Positions 1-8,021 of a DNA stretch of 64,000 nucleotides are shown piece by piece. The stretch is from Elusimicrobiota bacterium. Its GTDB lineage: Bacteria; Elusimicrobiota; Elusimicrobia; UBA1565; UBA9628. The notes beneath the pieces are model-generated. The model was not told the origin of the DNA. It worked only from the letters and a program-made list of their open reading frames with translations, and did no database searches. How positions within the stretch are numbered: position 1 is the stretch's first letter; every line of letters begins with the position of its first letter. Where the stretch lies: the NCBI GenBank assembly GCA_016191335.1, contig JACPOW010000099.1, positions 40,297 to 104,296 on the forward strand, written 5' to 3'. A program made the translations under genes and the position numbers.

Positions 1-2
1 GC

Positions 3-1199
3 GAGTCGGCCAAGGCCCTGTCGGGTCGCCTCCTCGGCCTCGAGGAAGGCCGCGCCGACTCCGCCGAAGCCGTCTCCGGCCGCTTCGCGGCCTCCGCCCC
101 CGACCTCGATCCATCGTCGGACCGCGGCGTCGAGCCGGCGCACGAGCCGCGCGCCCCCGAGCCCGCGCGTCCGACCTACGGCCTGCGCCGGACCCTCGCC
201 GACCAGTTCCATCACGCCCGACTCCTGGCGCAGAACTACTACTGGTACTCGGTCACGCACATCATCGACATGTACCCGGCCTACCAGCAGCGCTGGGACG
301 AAGCGAAGGCGAAGGGCGCGGCCAACGTGTCCCGTCCGCGCGCGTTCTTCGCCCACATGCGCATCGCCGCGGGAAGCGGCCGCTTCTACGTCCTCGGCGC
401 CGCCCCGCTCGAGGACGACGCCGTGATCTCGACCTTCCGAGCCGACCTCCTCCGCTGGTTCGACGCCCCGGGCGTGATCGGCCCTCGCGAGCTCGAGGCG
501 TTCGACGCCTTCACCGCCCGCGCGAAATCCTACAACGCCGAGCGCCGCGCGCCCTCGAACATGCGCAAGCACATCCGCGACGCCCTGCTCAAAGCCGCGA
601 CGATGGAGCCGTCCCGGATCGCCGCGTTCTTCGACTCGCTTCTCGTCGAGGAGACCGCCCGCGAGACCGCCGATTTCCAGAACAAGGGCGCGCAGAAGCG
701 CATCCTCGACGCGTTCAAGAAGGAGATGATGGATACCCTCGCGGAGGAGCCGGAGGGCGCGACCGGCCGCATCCGCGCGGCCATCCTCCTCGGCAGCTTC
801 GCCACCGGCTCGGCCGGCCCCAAGAGCGATTTCGACGTCGAGCTCCTGACCGACGGCGGCAGCAACGCCCGCTCGGTGGCCTTCATCAAGCGCCTGACCG
901 GCCGCTGGATCGCCACGGGCCACCACGCGCGCAACCCGGTCACCGTCCACGATTTCCCGTCCACCCCGACGCGCGGCATCATCGACCTCGTCCACACCGG
1001 CGACTACATCGTGATCTCCCTCGACCCCGCGCTCGAGGCCGAACTGCAGCGCAAGCCCGGCGAATACGCGCCGCGCATGGTCCGCAAGGACAGCCTGCGC
1101 GGGAAGGTCAACCGCGCGGTGCAGTACGGCGTGATCGTCGCCTCGACCTACATCGGCCAGCTCAAGGCCCGCTACGGCGCGGCCTCCTCCCGCCGCTAA
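3..1199 (+). CDS. Nucleotidyltransferase-domain protein, 5' end outside window
   Basis: The frame is open from the left edge (398 codons visible), so the true start is upstream; the first internal ATG at 270 is unlikely to be the start because the preceding codons look coding (LADQFHHARLLAQNYYWY). The C-terminal half carries a pol-beta-type nucleotidyltransferase signature, LLGSFATG followed by KSDFDVELL, in which the GS pair and the two acidic residues would bind NTP and metal. The rest is charged and helical with no signal peptide or membrane segment, so it is probably cytoplasmic. The substrate cannot be read from the sequence; toxin-type, tRNA-type and small-molecule nucleotidyltransferases share this core. 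It is the last long gene before a small membrane protein 17 bp downstream. Confidence 0.75.
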   Translation, partial: ESAKALSGRLLGLEEGRADSAEAVSGRFAASAPDLDPSSDRGVEPAHEPRAPEPARPTYGLRRTLADQFHHARLLAQNYYWYSVTHIIDMYPAYQQRWDEAKAKGAANVSRPRAFFAHMRIAAGSGRFYVLGAAPLEDDAVISTFRADLLRWFDAPGVIGPRELEAFDAFTARAKSYNAERRAPSNMRKHIRDALLKAATMEPSRIAAFFDSLLVEETARETADFQNKGAQKRILDAFKKEMMDTLAEEPEGATGRIRAAILLGSFATGSAGPKSDFDVELLTDGGSNARSVAFIKRLTGRWIATGHHARNPVTVHDFPSTPTRGIIDLVHTGDYIVISLDPALEAELQRKPGEYAPRMVRKDSLRGKVNRAVQYGVIVASTYIGQLKARYGAASSRR

Positions 1200-1203
1200 G
1201 CGC

Positions 1204-1209
1204 TATACT
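1204..1209 (+). promoter_or_regulatory. Candidate -10 element TATACT
   Basis: TATACT lies 7 nt before the ATG at 1217, which would give a leaderless or nearly leaderless transcript. No convincing -35 and no TG extension are visible, so this rests on the hexamer and on the similar spacing at 8001 and 23149. Confidence 0.3.
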
Positions 1210-1216
1210 GTCCCCG

Positions 1217-1495
1217 ATGAAAGGGAAGATCTGGGAGCTGGGGCCGTTCGTCCTCGCCGTCCTCGTCGGCCTGTATTTCGTCGTCGACCACTTCCGCCGC
1301 GCGCAGCCCGACCCCGTCCTGGCCTCCGCCCCGGGCCGCCCCCTGACCGGCTCGACGCCGCGTCCCAGCACCGGCCCCGGCGATCCGACGCGGCCCGAGG
1401 ACTTCCTTCCCGATCCGGACTCGAAGCCGGATCCCCACAGCCTCCCCGACCCGTCCTTGTCCACGGCGACGCGCGTCGCGCCGGCCAAGCGCTAG
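1217..1495 (+). CDS. Small single-pass membrane protein, Pro-rich tail
   Basis: A 92-residue protein of unknown function. Residues about 8-24 (LGPFVLAVLVGLYFVVDHF) form one hydrophobic helix after a short positively charged N-terminus (MKGK). The remaining ~65 residues are Pro/Asp/Ser/Thr-rich and low in complexity, probably a disordered extracytoplasmic or periplasmic tail. There is no Shine-Dalgarno sequence; the ATG follows a TATACT box by 7 nt. It sits between the nucleotidyltransferase-domain gene and a converging HEAT-like gene. The clean hydrophobic segment supports it as real, but an unexpressed frame in GC-rich DNA is possible. Confidence 0.55.
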   Translation: MKGKIWELGPFVLAVLVGLYFVVDHFRRAQPDPVLASAPGRPLTGSTPRPSTGPGDPTRPEDFLPDPDSKPDPHSLPDPSLSTATRVAPAKR

Positions 1496-1506
1496 CCGGA
1501 AACGAA

Positions 1507-1537
1507 GGAGCCCCCCGCGCCGAGAGCGGGAGGCTCC
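1507..1537. terminator. Bidirectional hairpin between convergent genes
   Basis: A 12-bp stem (1507-1518 with 1526-1537, one mismatch) and a 7-nt loop, placed between the stop at 1495 and the convergent stop at 1558. There is no T-run on either side, so it would be an atypical or GC-driven terminator for both genes. Confidence 0.6.
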
Positions 1538-1557
1538 AATACGCTTCGTGGCTTCCG

Positions 1558-2667
1558 TTACTGGACGCCCGTCTCCTTTTGCTCGAGGAGAGTGTGGATC
1601 CTCTCCAGGCCTCCCGTCAGCTCGGCCTTCAGCACCGGCTCCGTCTCCACCTGCAGCCGGCCCGCCAGCAAGGTCTCTCCTTGCTTCGCGTCGACGATCT
1701 TCGCGACGACCGCCTTCTTCACGGCGACCGCCGCGTAACGGCGCGTGTCGGGGTCCTGGCTCTGCAGGCCTTTTTCGACGTGCGTCATCCCCGTCTTCAC
1801 CAGGACCGGCCGCGTCGCCATCGCCATCATCCCCCGGCGGAAGGAGGCTTTGTCCGCGGACTTGAGGTGCTCGTCGAGCAGCGCCGGGCTGAGCCACGGC
1901 AGCTTGCCCGCGCTGTCGATCATGCCGACCGCTTCGAGGCGCTCCAGGATCCTCCCGACGAGCTCGGGGTCGCGGTAGTCCTGAAGGGAGATCGCGCAGC
2001 CGGCGATGAGCTTGGCGCTGTCGGTCGAGGTCATCATGGTCACGAGGACCTCCTTGGCCTTGACGCCGCCGGTGCGGCGCAGGACGCCGGGGAGCATGGA
2101 GTCGGGCACGAGGCCCTTCTCCCCGAGCTCCTTGACCTTCGCGTAGACGACGGAGCCGCGCACGCCGAGCGGCGAGCCGACGCGCTTGAGCGCCTCGAGG
2201 CGGACCTCGACCGGACCCTCCTCGAGAGCCTTGAGGACGAAGTCGCGGCTGGTGCGGCCGGGCACGCGGGCGGCGAGGAAGCCGACCGCGCGCCGGCGCA
2301 GCTCGAGGTCCTCCGCGTCTCCGTCGCCGGTCTTCTCGAGCACGGAGACGACGGCCTTGGCCAGGCTCTCGGCGGTGACGGGGTCGAGCTCCTCGCCGTC
2401 GAACTCGGGGGATTCGAGCGACGCGAGGAGGCTGCCGAGATGGACGCGCTTGTCGGCCTCCGCGGCGGCTTCCGCGCCGGAGAGGTAGGCGCCGATCGCG
2501 GCGTCGACGGTGCGCTCCGGGCGGGTCTCGAACTGGATCTTGGGACGGTAGCTCTTCTCGGGCGCGGGGGTCCCGGCGAGCTTCGCGAGTTCGGTGTACT
2601 TCTGACCGAGGCCCGCGGCGACGAGGGCGACGAGGGAGGCTCCGGCGACGGCTTCGAGGCGGTTCAT
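1558..2667 (-). CDS. HEAT-like helical-repeat protein with N-terminal membrane anchor/signal
   Basis: A 369-residue protein beginning MNRLEAVAGASLVALVAAGL, a hydrophobic stretch that acts as a signal or anchor, followed by a Pro/Lys linker and then roughly 300 residues of amphipathic helix pairs. Motifs such as DLELRRRAVGFLAARV and VEVRLEALKRV are typical of HEAT-type solenoids, which serve as protein-binding scaffolds. I chose the ATG at 2667 because GGAGAA lies about 8 nt upstream and the signal starts there; an in-frame extension to 2877 overlaps the divergent ygiQ region and reads as low-complexity. A TATCAT box on this strand at 2724-2729 could be its -10. Likely periplasmic or membrane-tethered; partner unknown. 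Confidence 0.7.
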   Translation of the reverse strand: MNRLEAVAGASLVALVAAGLGQKYTELAKLAGTPAPEKSYRPKIQFETRPERTVDAAIGAYLSGAEAAAEADKRVHLGSLLASLESPEFDGEELDPVTAESLAKAVVSVLEKTGDGDAEDLELRRRAVGFLAARVPGRTSRDFVLKALEEGPVEVRLEALKRVGSPLGVRGSVVYAKVKELGEKGLVPDSMLPGVLRRTGGVKAKEVLVTMMTSTDSAKLIAGCAISLQDYRDPELVGRILERLEAVGMIDSAGKLPWLSPALLDEHLKSADKASFRRGMMAMATRPVLVKTGMTHVEKGLQSQDPDTRRYAAVAVKKAVVAKIVDAKQGETLLAGRLQVETEPVLKAELTGGLERIHTLLEQKETGVQ

Positions 2668-2757
2668 AAAGCTTTTCTCCGGACGCTTCGGGCCTCTGAT
2701 GCGGAGCGGGCCTGCGTCCGGGGATGATACGCCCGTCGTGAGCGGAAGCTTACATGC

Positions 2758-2768
2758 GATAATATACT
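2758..2768 (+). promoter_or_regulatory. Overlapping -10 candidates for the ygiQ unit (TGCGATAAT and TATACT)
   Basis: An extended -10 (TG-C-GATAAT, hexamer 2758-2763) and TATACT (2763-2768) overlap just upstream of the GTG at 2774. Either choice places transcription start within a few nt of that GTG, so the mRNA would be leaderless or nearly so. No good -35 was seen. Confidence 0.45.
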
Positions 2769-2773
2769 TAGCG

Positions 2774-4735
2774 GTGCCTCCTTCTCCTCCCTTCCGACCC
2801 GATCCCCGGTTCCTGCCCATGACGCGCGCCGAGATGGAGGCGCGCGGCTGGGACGCGGTGGACATCGTCTTCGTCACCGGCGACGCCTACATCGACCATT
2901 ACTCGTTCGCGATGGCCCTGCTCGGGCGGGTCCTCGACGCCGCGGGCTTCCGCGTGGCCGTCCTCTCCCAGCCGGATTGGCGCAGCGCCGAGCCGTGGCG
3001 GACCTTCGGCCGTCCGCGCCTGTTCTTCGCGATCTCCGCGGGGAACATGGACTCGATGATCAACCACTACACGGCCAACAAGAAGGTGCGCAACGACGAC
3101 GCCTATTCGCCGGGAGGCAAGATCGGCCTCCGCCCGGACCGGGCCACCGTTCCGTACTGCCAGCGAGCCCGCGAGGCCTTCCCGGGCGTTCCGGTGATCG
3201 CGGGAGGCGTCGAGGCCTCTCTCCGTCGTTTGGCCCACTACGATTACTGGTCCGATTCGGTGCGCCCTTCCGTTCTCCTCGATTCGAAGGCCGATCTCGT
3301 GGCGTACGGCATGGGCGAGGAGTCCATCGTCGAGATCGCCAAGCGCCTGCAAGCCGGAAAGACGGTCAAGGATTGCCGCGACCTGCGCGGCGTGGCGTAC
3401 TTCCTCGGCGCTTCGGAGACCGCGCCCTCCGGCCCGGAGGTCGTCGCGCTGCCGAGCTTCGAGCAGGTGAAGGAATCGAAGGACTCCTTCCTCGAGATGG
3501 CGCGCCTCTCCCACCACGAGACGAGCCCGTTCAACGCCAAGACCCTCGTCCAGAAGCACGCGGCCCGGACCGTCGTCGTCACCCCGCCCCAGCTTCCGGT
3601 GACGCAGGAGCGGATGGACTACTATTACGGGCTGCCCTACACCCGCCGCGCGCATCCCGCTTACGCGGGATGCACCATACCCGCGTGGGAGATGATCAAG
3701 GACTCGGTCACCATCATGCGGGGCTGCTTCGGCGGCTGCACCTTCTGCTCCATCACGGCCCACCAGGGCCGGACCATACAATCCCGTTCTGAGGACTCCG
3801 TCCTCAGCGAACTTAATATGATCGCGCGCGACCCGGAGTTCAAGGGCGTCATCTCCGACATCGGCGGCCCGACGGCCAACATGTACAAGATGCGCTGCAC
3901 CAAGCCCGAGATCGAGAAGATCTGCAAGCGCCTGTCCTGCGTGCATCCCGTCGTGTGCAAGTGCCTCGGCACCGACCACGGGCCGCTCGTGGGATTGATG
4001 AAGAAGTCCCGGGAGATCCCCGGGATCAAGAAGGTGTTCGTCGCCTCCGGCATCCGCATGGACCTCGCCCGGCTGTCGCCCGAGTACATGACCGAGCTGA
4101 CCACCCATCACGTCAGCGGCCGCATGAAGGTCGCCCCCGAGCACGTCGACCCGAAGGTCCTCGAGCTGATGAAGAAGCCGCGCCACGACACCTTCGAGGA
4201 CTTCGCCAGGAAGTTCGACGCGGAGAGCAAGAAGGCCGGCAAGAAGCAGTTCCTCGTCCCCTACTTCATCTCGAGCCACCCCGGCTCCGACCTCAAGGCC
4301 ATGATCGCGCTCGCCGTCTTCCTGAAGAAGCACGGCTACAAGCCCGACCAGGTCCAGGACTTCATCCCCGCGCCCCACGACCTGGCCACCGCGATGTACT
4401 ACACGGGGCGCGACCCCCTGACCGGCCTGGCCATGCCCGTCGCCAAGGGCATGCGCGACCGCCGCCTGCAGCGGGCCTTGCTCCAGTTCTTCAAGCCGGA
4501 GAACTACTTCGAGGTGCGCGAGGCCCTGCTCGCGGCCGGGCGCAAGGACCTGATCGGCTCCGGCTGCGACTGCCTCATCGGGACGAACCCGCCGAAGGAG
4601 GCGCTGATCGCCCGCCGCGAGCGTTCCGAGAAGGATTTCCACGAGCACACCCACATGAAGGACAAGCCGAAAGCCCCCAAAGCGGGCTACCGGCCGCAGC
4701 GCTCCACCTGGGGGCGAAGGGAAGGTAAGCGATGA
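2774..4735 (+). CDS. ygiQ: YgiQ-family radical SAM protein (UPF0313)
   Basis: A 653-residue radical SAM enzyme of the YgiQ family; the reaction is not established for this family. The N-terminal domain opens with the family motif FLPMTRAEMEARGWD and VTGDAYIDHYSF, a B12-binding-like fold. The radical SAM cluster is GCFGGCTFC (Cys318, Cys322, Cys325), and the C-terminal part carries the family SGCDCLIGTNPPKEAL segment and a basic tail. I start at GTG 2774: residue 9 onward then aligns with the usual YgiQ N-terminus, whereas the in-frame codons back to 2699 run through the promoter. The stop overlaps the next ATG (ATGA), making it the first gene of a three-gene unit with an esterase and a methyltransferase. 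Confidence 0.93.
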   Translation: MPPSPPFRPDPRFLPMTRAEMEARGWDAVDIVFVTGDAYIDHYSFAMALLGRVLDAAGFRVAVLSQPDWRSAEPWRTFGRPRLFFAISAGNMDSMINHYTANKKVRNDDAYSPGGKIGLRPDRATVPYCQRAREAFPGVPVIAGGVEASLRRLAHYDYWSDSVRPSVLLDSKADLVAYGMGEESIVEIAKRLQAGKTVKDCRDLRGVAYFLGASETAPSGPEVVALPSFEQVKESKDSFLEMARLSHHETSPFNAKTLVQKHAARTVVVTPPQLPVTQERMDYYYGLPYTRRAHPAYAGCTIPAWEMIKDSVTIMRGCFGGCTFCSITAHQGRTIQSRSEDSVLSELNMIARDPEFKGVISDIGGPTANMYKMRCTKPEIEKICKRLSCVHPVVCKCLGTDHGPLVGLMKKSREIPGIKKVFVASGIRMDLARLSPEYMTELTTHHVSGRMKVAPEHVDPKVLELMKKPRHDTFEDFARKFDAESKKAGKKQFLVPYFISSHPGSDLKAMIALAVFLKKHGYKPDQVQDFIPAPHDLATAMYYTGRDPLTGLAMPVAKGMRDRRLQRALLQFFKPENYFEVREALLAAGRKDLIGSGCDCLIGTNPPKEALIARRERSEKDFHEHTHMKDKPKAPKAGYRPQRSTWGRREGKR

Positions 4736-5418
4736 TGCAGAAGCCGCGGCTCGTCCGTTTCGGTAATCTCGACGCGATCGAAGTCCCCAACTCGGACGCG
4801 AACGCGCTCGCCGTGATCTGCCTTCACGGCTACGGCGCCGACATGCGCGACCTGGCGCCGCTCGCGCAGGAGCTCGAGACGAAGCGGCCGGTCACCTGGT
4901 TCTTTCCCGACGCGCCCGAGGTCCTGGACTGGGGCGGCCGGGCCTGGTTCCCGATCGACGTCGCCGCCTTCGAGGAGGCGCAGCGGACCGGCACGCCGCG
5001 CGACCTCTCCCTGCGCGAGCCCCCGGGGCTCGAGTGGGCGCGCGAGGAACTGCAGCGCTTCATCGCCGGGCTCGAGCTTCCGTGGGAACGGATCGTGCTG
5101 ATGGGCTTCTCCCAGGGCGCGATGCTCGCCGTGGACCTGGCGCTGCGCGCCGAGAGCGCGCCCGCGGGCGTCGTGATCCTCTCCGGGACCCTAGTGGACA
5201 AGGCCAAGACCGCCGAGCTCGCGCCGGCGAAGAAGGGCATGCCTTTCTTCCAGTCGCACGGCTCGGTGGATCCCATCCTCGGCTTCGCGCAGGCGCGCGC
5301 GCTCGAGAAGGTCCTCGTCGAGGCGGGCTGGCGGGGCCAGCTGCGCCGCTTCGAGGGCGGCCACGCGATCCCGGCGGAGACGCTCGAGGGCCTGACGGCC
5401 TGGCTCGAGAAAAGATGA
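4732..5418 (+). CDS. Phospholipase/carboxylesterase-family alpha/beta hydrolase
   Basis: A 228-residue serine hydrolase of the Abhydrolase_2 (acyl-protein thioesterase/carboxylesterase) family, cytoplasmic and without a signal. The oxyanion region CLHGYGADMRDL is followed by the nucleophile elbow GFSQGA (Ser127), the acid in HGSVDPIL (Asp180) and the base in GGHAIP (His211), so the triad is complete. Length matches the family. It overlaps ygiQ by ATGA and the next methyltransferase by ATGA, indicating translational coupling. The natural ester or thioester substrate cannot be predicted. Confidence 0.88.
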   Translation: MMQKPRLVRFGNLDAIEVPNSDANALAVICLHGYGADMRDLAPLAQELETKRPVTWFFPDAPEVLDWGGRAWFPIDVAAFEEAQRTGTPRDLSLREPPGLEWAREELQRFIAGLELPWERIVLMGFSQGAMLAVDLALRAESAPAGVVILSGTLVDKAKTAELAPAKKGMPFFQSHGSVDPILGFAQARALEKVLVEAGWRGQLRRFEGGHAIPAETLEGLTAWLEKR

Positions 5419-6164
5419 GCGGCTGGGCGAAGCAGTTCTTCCGCGCGCCTGTGTTCACGCCCGGCGCTCCCGAGGCGCTGGCCGCCGCGCCGATGGAGGC
5501 CGCGGCCGCCTGGCGCGCGCTGGGCCTTAAGCCCGGCTCGCGCCTGCTCGACCTCGCCTGCGGCACGGGGCGGCACTCGGTCCTCCTGGCCAAGCGCGGG
5601 GCCTTCGTCGTCGGTGTGGACAAGACCGAGGCCTACCTCAAGGAGGCGCGCGCCAACGCCCGCGGCCTCAAGAACTGCCTGTACGCGCGCGGCGACATGC
5701 GCCGCCTGCCGTTCAAGGGGGAGTTCGACGCGGCGATGAACCTGTGGACGAGCTTCGGCTATTTCGCCAAGGCCTCGGACGACCTCAAGGCGCTCAAGGG
5801 CGTGGCGCGGGCGCTCAAGCCCGGCGGCCTGTTCCTCATCGACCTCATCGATTTCGCCTGGGTCAAGAAGCACGGCTCGCGCCGCCGCTGGGACCGGCGC
5901 GCCGACGGGGCGTATCTCCTGCAGGACGCGGTCTGGGTCGAGGGCCGAGACCCGCGGGTGATCAACGCCTGGATCATCCTGCGCCCCGGCAAGCCCGAGC
6001 TGCGCTCGCGCTTCGTCGTGCGCGGCTACGACAAGCCCCGGCTGTACGCGGTCCTGCGCCGCGCGAGCCTCGAGCCGGTCAAGTCCTGGCACGGCCTCGG
6101 CGCGCTCGGGCGGCTCAAATCCAGCGGACGCCTCGTCGTCTTGGCCCGTAAACCGGCGCGCTGA
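5415..6164 (+). CDS. Class I SAM-dependent methyltransferase
   Basis: A 249-residue methyltransferase. Motif I LLDLACGTGRHSVLLA near residue 45 binds SAM, followed by the acidic residue VVGVDKTEAYL and the GDMRRLPFKGEFDAA loop, then the LKPGGLFLIDLIDF post-motif. The ATG at 5415 overlaps the esterase stop (ATGA), which fixes the start. The substrate is unknown; the family includes small-molecule and sugar methyltransferases. A 28-bp perfect palindrome begins 17 bp after its stop and may end the three-gene unit or serve the next gene. Confidence 0.85.
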   Translation: MSGWAKQFFRAPVFTPGAPEALAAAPMEAAAAWRALGLKPGSRLLDLACGTGRHSVLLAKRGAFVVGVDKTEAYLKEARANARGLKNCLYARGDMRRLPFKGEFDAAMNLWTSFGYFAKASDDLKALKGVARALKPGGLFLIDLIDFAWVKKHGSRRRWDRRADGAYLLQDAVWVEGRDPRVINAWIILRPGKPELRSRFVVRGYDKPRLYAVLRRASLEPVKSWHGLGALGRLKSSGRLVVLARKPAR

Positions 6165-6180
6165 CAGCGAGCTGCCGCGC

Positions 6181-6208
6181 CGTGAACTCGCACCGGTGCG
6201 AGTTCACG
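6181..6208. repeat. 28-bp perfect zero-loop palindrome
   Basis: Two 14-base arms (6181-6194 and 6195-6208) are exact reverse complements with no spacer, centred on CACCGGTG. It lies between the methyltransferase stop (6164) and the NmrA-type gene (start 6313). The absence of a loop and of a following T-run argues for a dimeric protein-binding site over an intrinsic terminator. The rest of 6165-6312 shows only a GGGAGGGG ribosome site at 6298-6305. Confidence 0.8.
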
Positions 6209-6312
6209 CGGCGTCACGAGACGTTTACCGGCTCGCCATTCCACCACGGCCGCCGATGAGCCATCATGATCACCGGCGACGAACTCGACTCGGTCGCGGG
6301 AGGGGTATGGCC

Positions 6313-7182
6313 ATGAAAACGATAGCGGTGACGGGCGCGACCGGGCACGTCGGGAAGGCGATCGTGACGAGGCTCAAGCAGGCCGGACACGAGGTCCGCA
6401 AGGTCTCCCGGAGCTCGGGGGTGCCCGACGAGGACCTCATCGCCCTGACGAACGCGTTCAACGGCGCGGACGCCGTCTTCCTCATGATACCGCCCGACTT
6501 CAAGGCCCCCAGCCTGCGCAAGCGCAGCGACGAGCTCGGCGCGAAGCTGGCCACCGCGGTGAAGGCGGCGGGCGTGCGCCGCGTCGTCTTCCTGAGCAGC
6601 CTGAACGCCCATCTGCAGGCCGGCACGGGTCCCATCCTCGGACTGCACGACATGGAGGAGCGGCTCAACGCCCTGGACATCCCGGAGCTGGTCCATCTGC
6701 GGCCGGCGTATTTCATGGAGAACCATCTCGGGGGGGTGGAGTTCATCTCGCACAACGGCCGCTACGCGACGGCGCTGCGGCCGGACATCGCCATCCCGAT
6801 GATCGCGACCTTGGACATCGCGACCAAGGCCGCGGAGCTGCTGGTCGAGGAGCCGTTCCGCCAGCCGCGCGTCCGGGAGCTGCTGGGCCCGCGCGAGTAC
6901 ACGATGAAGGAGACGGCCCGCATCCTGGGCCAGGCGATCGGCAAGCCGGACCTCCCCTACGCGCAGCTGTCCTATGACGAGGCCCGCCAGGCCATGTTCG
7001 ACCTGGGGCTGACGGAGGGCTACGCCGACGCGATGATCGAGCTCAGCCGGCACATGAACGAGACCTTGATCCAGGGCACCGAGGTCCGCTCGCCGATGAA
7101 CACGACGCCGACGACGCTCGAGCATTTCGCCCAGGCGGTGTTCCGCCCGGCGTACGAGCAGGCGGCGGCCGTCGCGCGCTGA
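6313..7182 (+). CDS. NmrA/SDR-a type NAD(P)-binding oxidoreductase-like protein
   Basis: A 289-residue atypical short-chain dehydrogenase of the NmrA/YtfG (quinone oxidoreductase-like) group. The dinucleotide fold starts at once with TIAVTGATGHVGKAIV; the middle carries RRVVFLSSLNAH and HLRPAYFMENHLG, typical of the group, whose members bind NAD(P) and either reduce small molecules or sense redox state. The usual YxxxK catalytic pair is not evident, as in many NmrA-type proteins. I prefer ATG 6313 because GGGAGGGG is about 7 nt away; ATG 6307 is nearly on top of it. Its stop is 6 bp from a converging gene. Confidence 0.8.
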   Translation: MKTIAVTGATGHVGKAIVTRLKQAGHEVRKVSRSSGVPDEDLIALTNAFNGADAVFLMIPPDFKAPSLRKRSDELGAKLATAVKAAGVRRVVFLSSLNAHLQAGTGPILGLHDMEERLNALDIPELVHLRPAYFMENHLGGVEFISHNGRYATALRPDIAIPMIATLDIATKAAELLVEEPFRQPRVRELLGPREYTMKETARILGQAIGKPDLPYAQLSYDEARQAMFDLGLTEGYADAMIELSRHMNETLIQGTEVRSPMNTTPTTLEHFAQAVFRPAYEQAAAVAR

Positions 7183-7188
7183 GGGGGC

Positions 7189-8001
7189 TTAAGGAAGGAG
7201 CGCGGGGGCCGGCGCGGCGAGGAACGCCGCGATCTGCGCCTTGACCGAGGCGTCGGTCTCGAGCCCGGCGAGGGCGGCGAGCAGGGCGGCGACGCGCTCG
7301 AGCGCCGCGCCCTCCCCGTTGGCGGCGCGGTTGCGCGCGGAGTGCCAGACGACGGCGATCCAGAGCGAGCGGGCGGCGGGGAGGCCGCTCGCGGAGAACG
7401 CCCCCGGGTCGGCCTCCATGGGGACGAGAGCGCGCGCGTCGAGCGCGGCGACGAGGTCGGGCCGGCGGCGCGGGAGGTCCTCGCGCGAACGGACGAACGC
7501 GTCGAGGGCGACGAGCGCCGTGACCCGCTCCTCGTCCGTGAGCGTCGCGGCGAGAAGGTCGAGCAGGACGGTCTGCGCCCGCTCCTCGGAGGCGGCGGGC
7601 AGGTCGTGCGTCGCCGGGGCCAGGCCGCGCAGCGCGAACACCCGGTAGGCGGGAAGGCGCGTCGAATCGAGCAGGGCGGCGACCGCGGCGGCGCGGGCGG
7701 CCGCGTCGCCGACGACGGGCACGGCGTAGCCGAGGTAGAGCAGCGCCTTCGCGCGGACGGCGGGCGCCTCGGCGGGAGAGACGGCGGCGGCGCGGATCGC
7801 CTCGAGGGCTTTCGCGCGGCGGGCCTGGGGCGCGAGCGGCAGGGAGCCGTGCAGGGCCTCGAGCGCGGCGAGCTTCTCCGCCGGAGAGGCCGCTCGGGCG
7901 AGGACCGAGAGGGGGTCCTCGGCGGGCCGGGCGGCGGCGCGGACCTCGACGAAGGCGGACTCGAGCGTGACCGGGGGCAAGGCGGGGGCCGGGGCGAACA
8001 T
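7189..8001 (-). CDS. Ala/Leu-rich helical protein of unknown function
   Basis: A 270-residue protein, about one third Ala, predicted all-helical (for example SPAEKLAALEALHGSL and RVTALVALDAFV), suggesting HEAT/armadillo-like packing. There is no signal peptide, membrane helix or catalytic motif that I recognise. The ATG at 8001 follows a TGCTAGAAT extended -10 by 7 nt with no Shine-Dalgarno sequence, which supports a separate, possibly leaderless transcript although the gene lies only 20 bp after a co-oriented DUF3047 gene. Converges with the NmrA-type gene. Confidence 0.6.
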   Translation of the reverse strand: MFAPAPALPPVTLESAFVEVRAAARPAEDPLSVLARAASPAEKLAALEALHGSLPLAPQARRAKALEAIRAAAVSPAEAPAVRAKALLYLGYAVPVVGDAAARAAAVAALLDSTRLPAYRVFALRGLAPATHDLPAASEERAQTVLLDLLAATLTDEERVTALVALDAFVRSREDLPRRRPDLVAALDARALVPMEADPGAFSASGLPAARSLWIAVVWHSARNRAANGEGAALERVAALLAALAGLETDASVKAQIAAFLAAPAPALLP

Positions 8002-8008
8002 GGAGGCT

Positions 8009-8017
8009 ATTCTAGCA
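8009..8017 (-). promoter_or_regulatory. Extended -10 promoter TG-C-TAGAAT
   Basis: On the minus strand TAGAAT (8014-8009) is preceded by TGC and followed after 7 nt by the ATG at 8001, matching a leaderless start. The same TGn-hexamer form recurs at 18880, 23157, 35341 and 50290. Confidence 0.55.
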
Positions 8018-8021
8018 AGGA

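Noticed and set aside
6181..6208. Palindrome as an intrinsic terminator
   Set aside because: It has no loop bases and no T-run follows on either strand; a protein-binding site is more likely.
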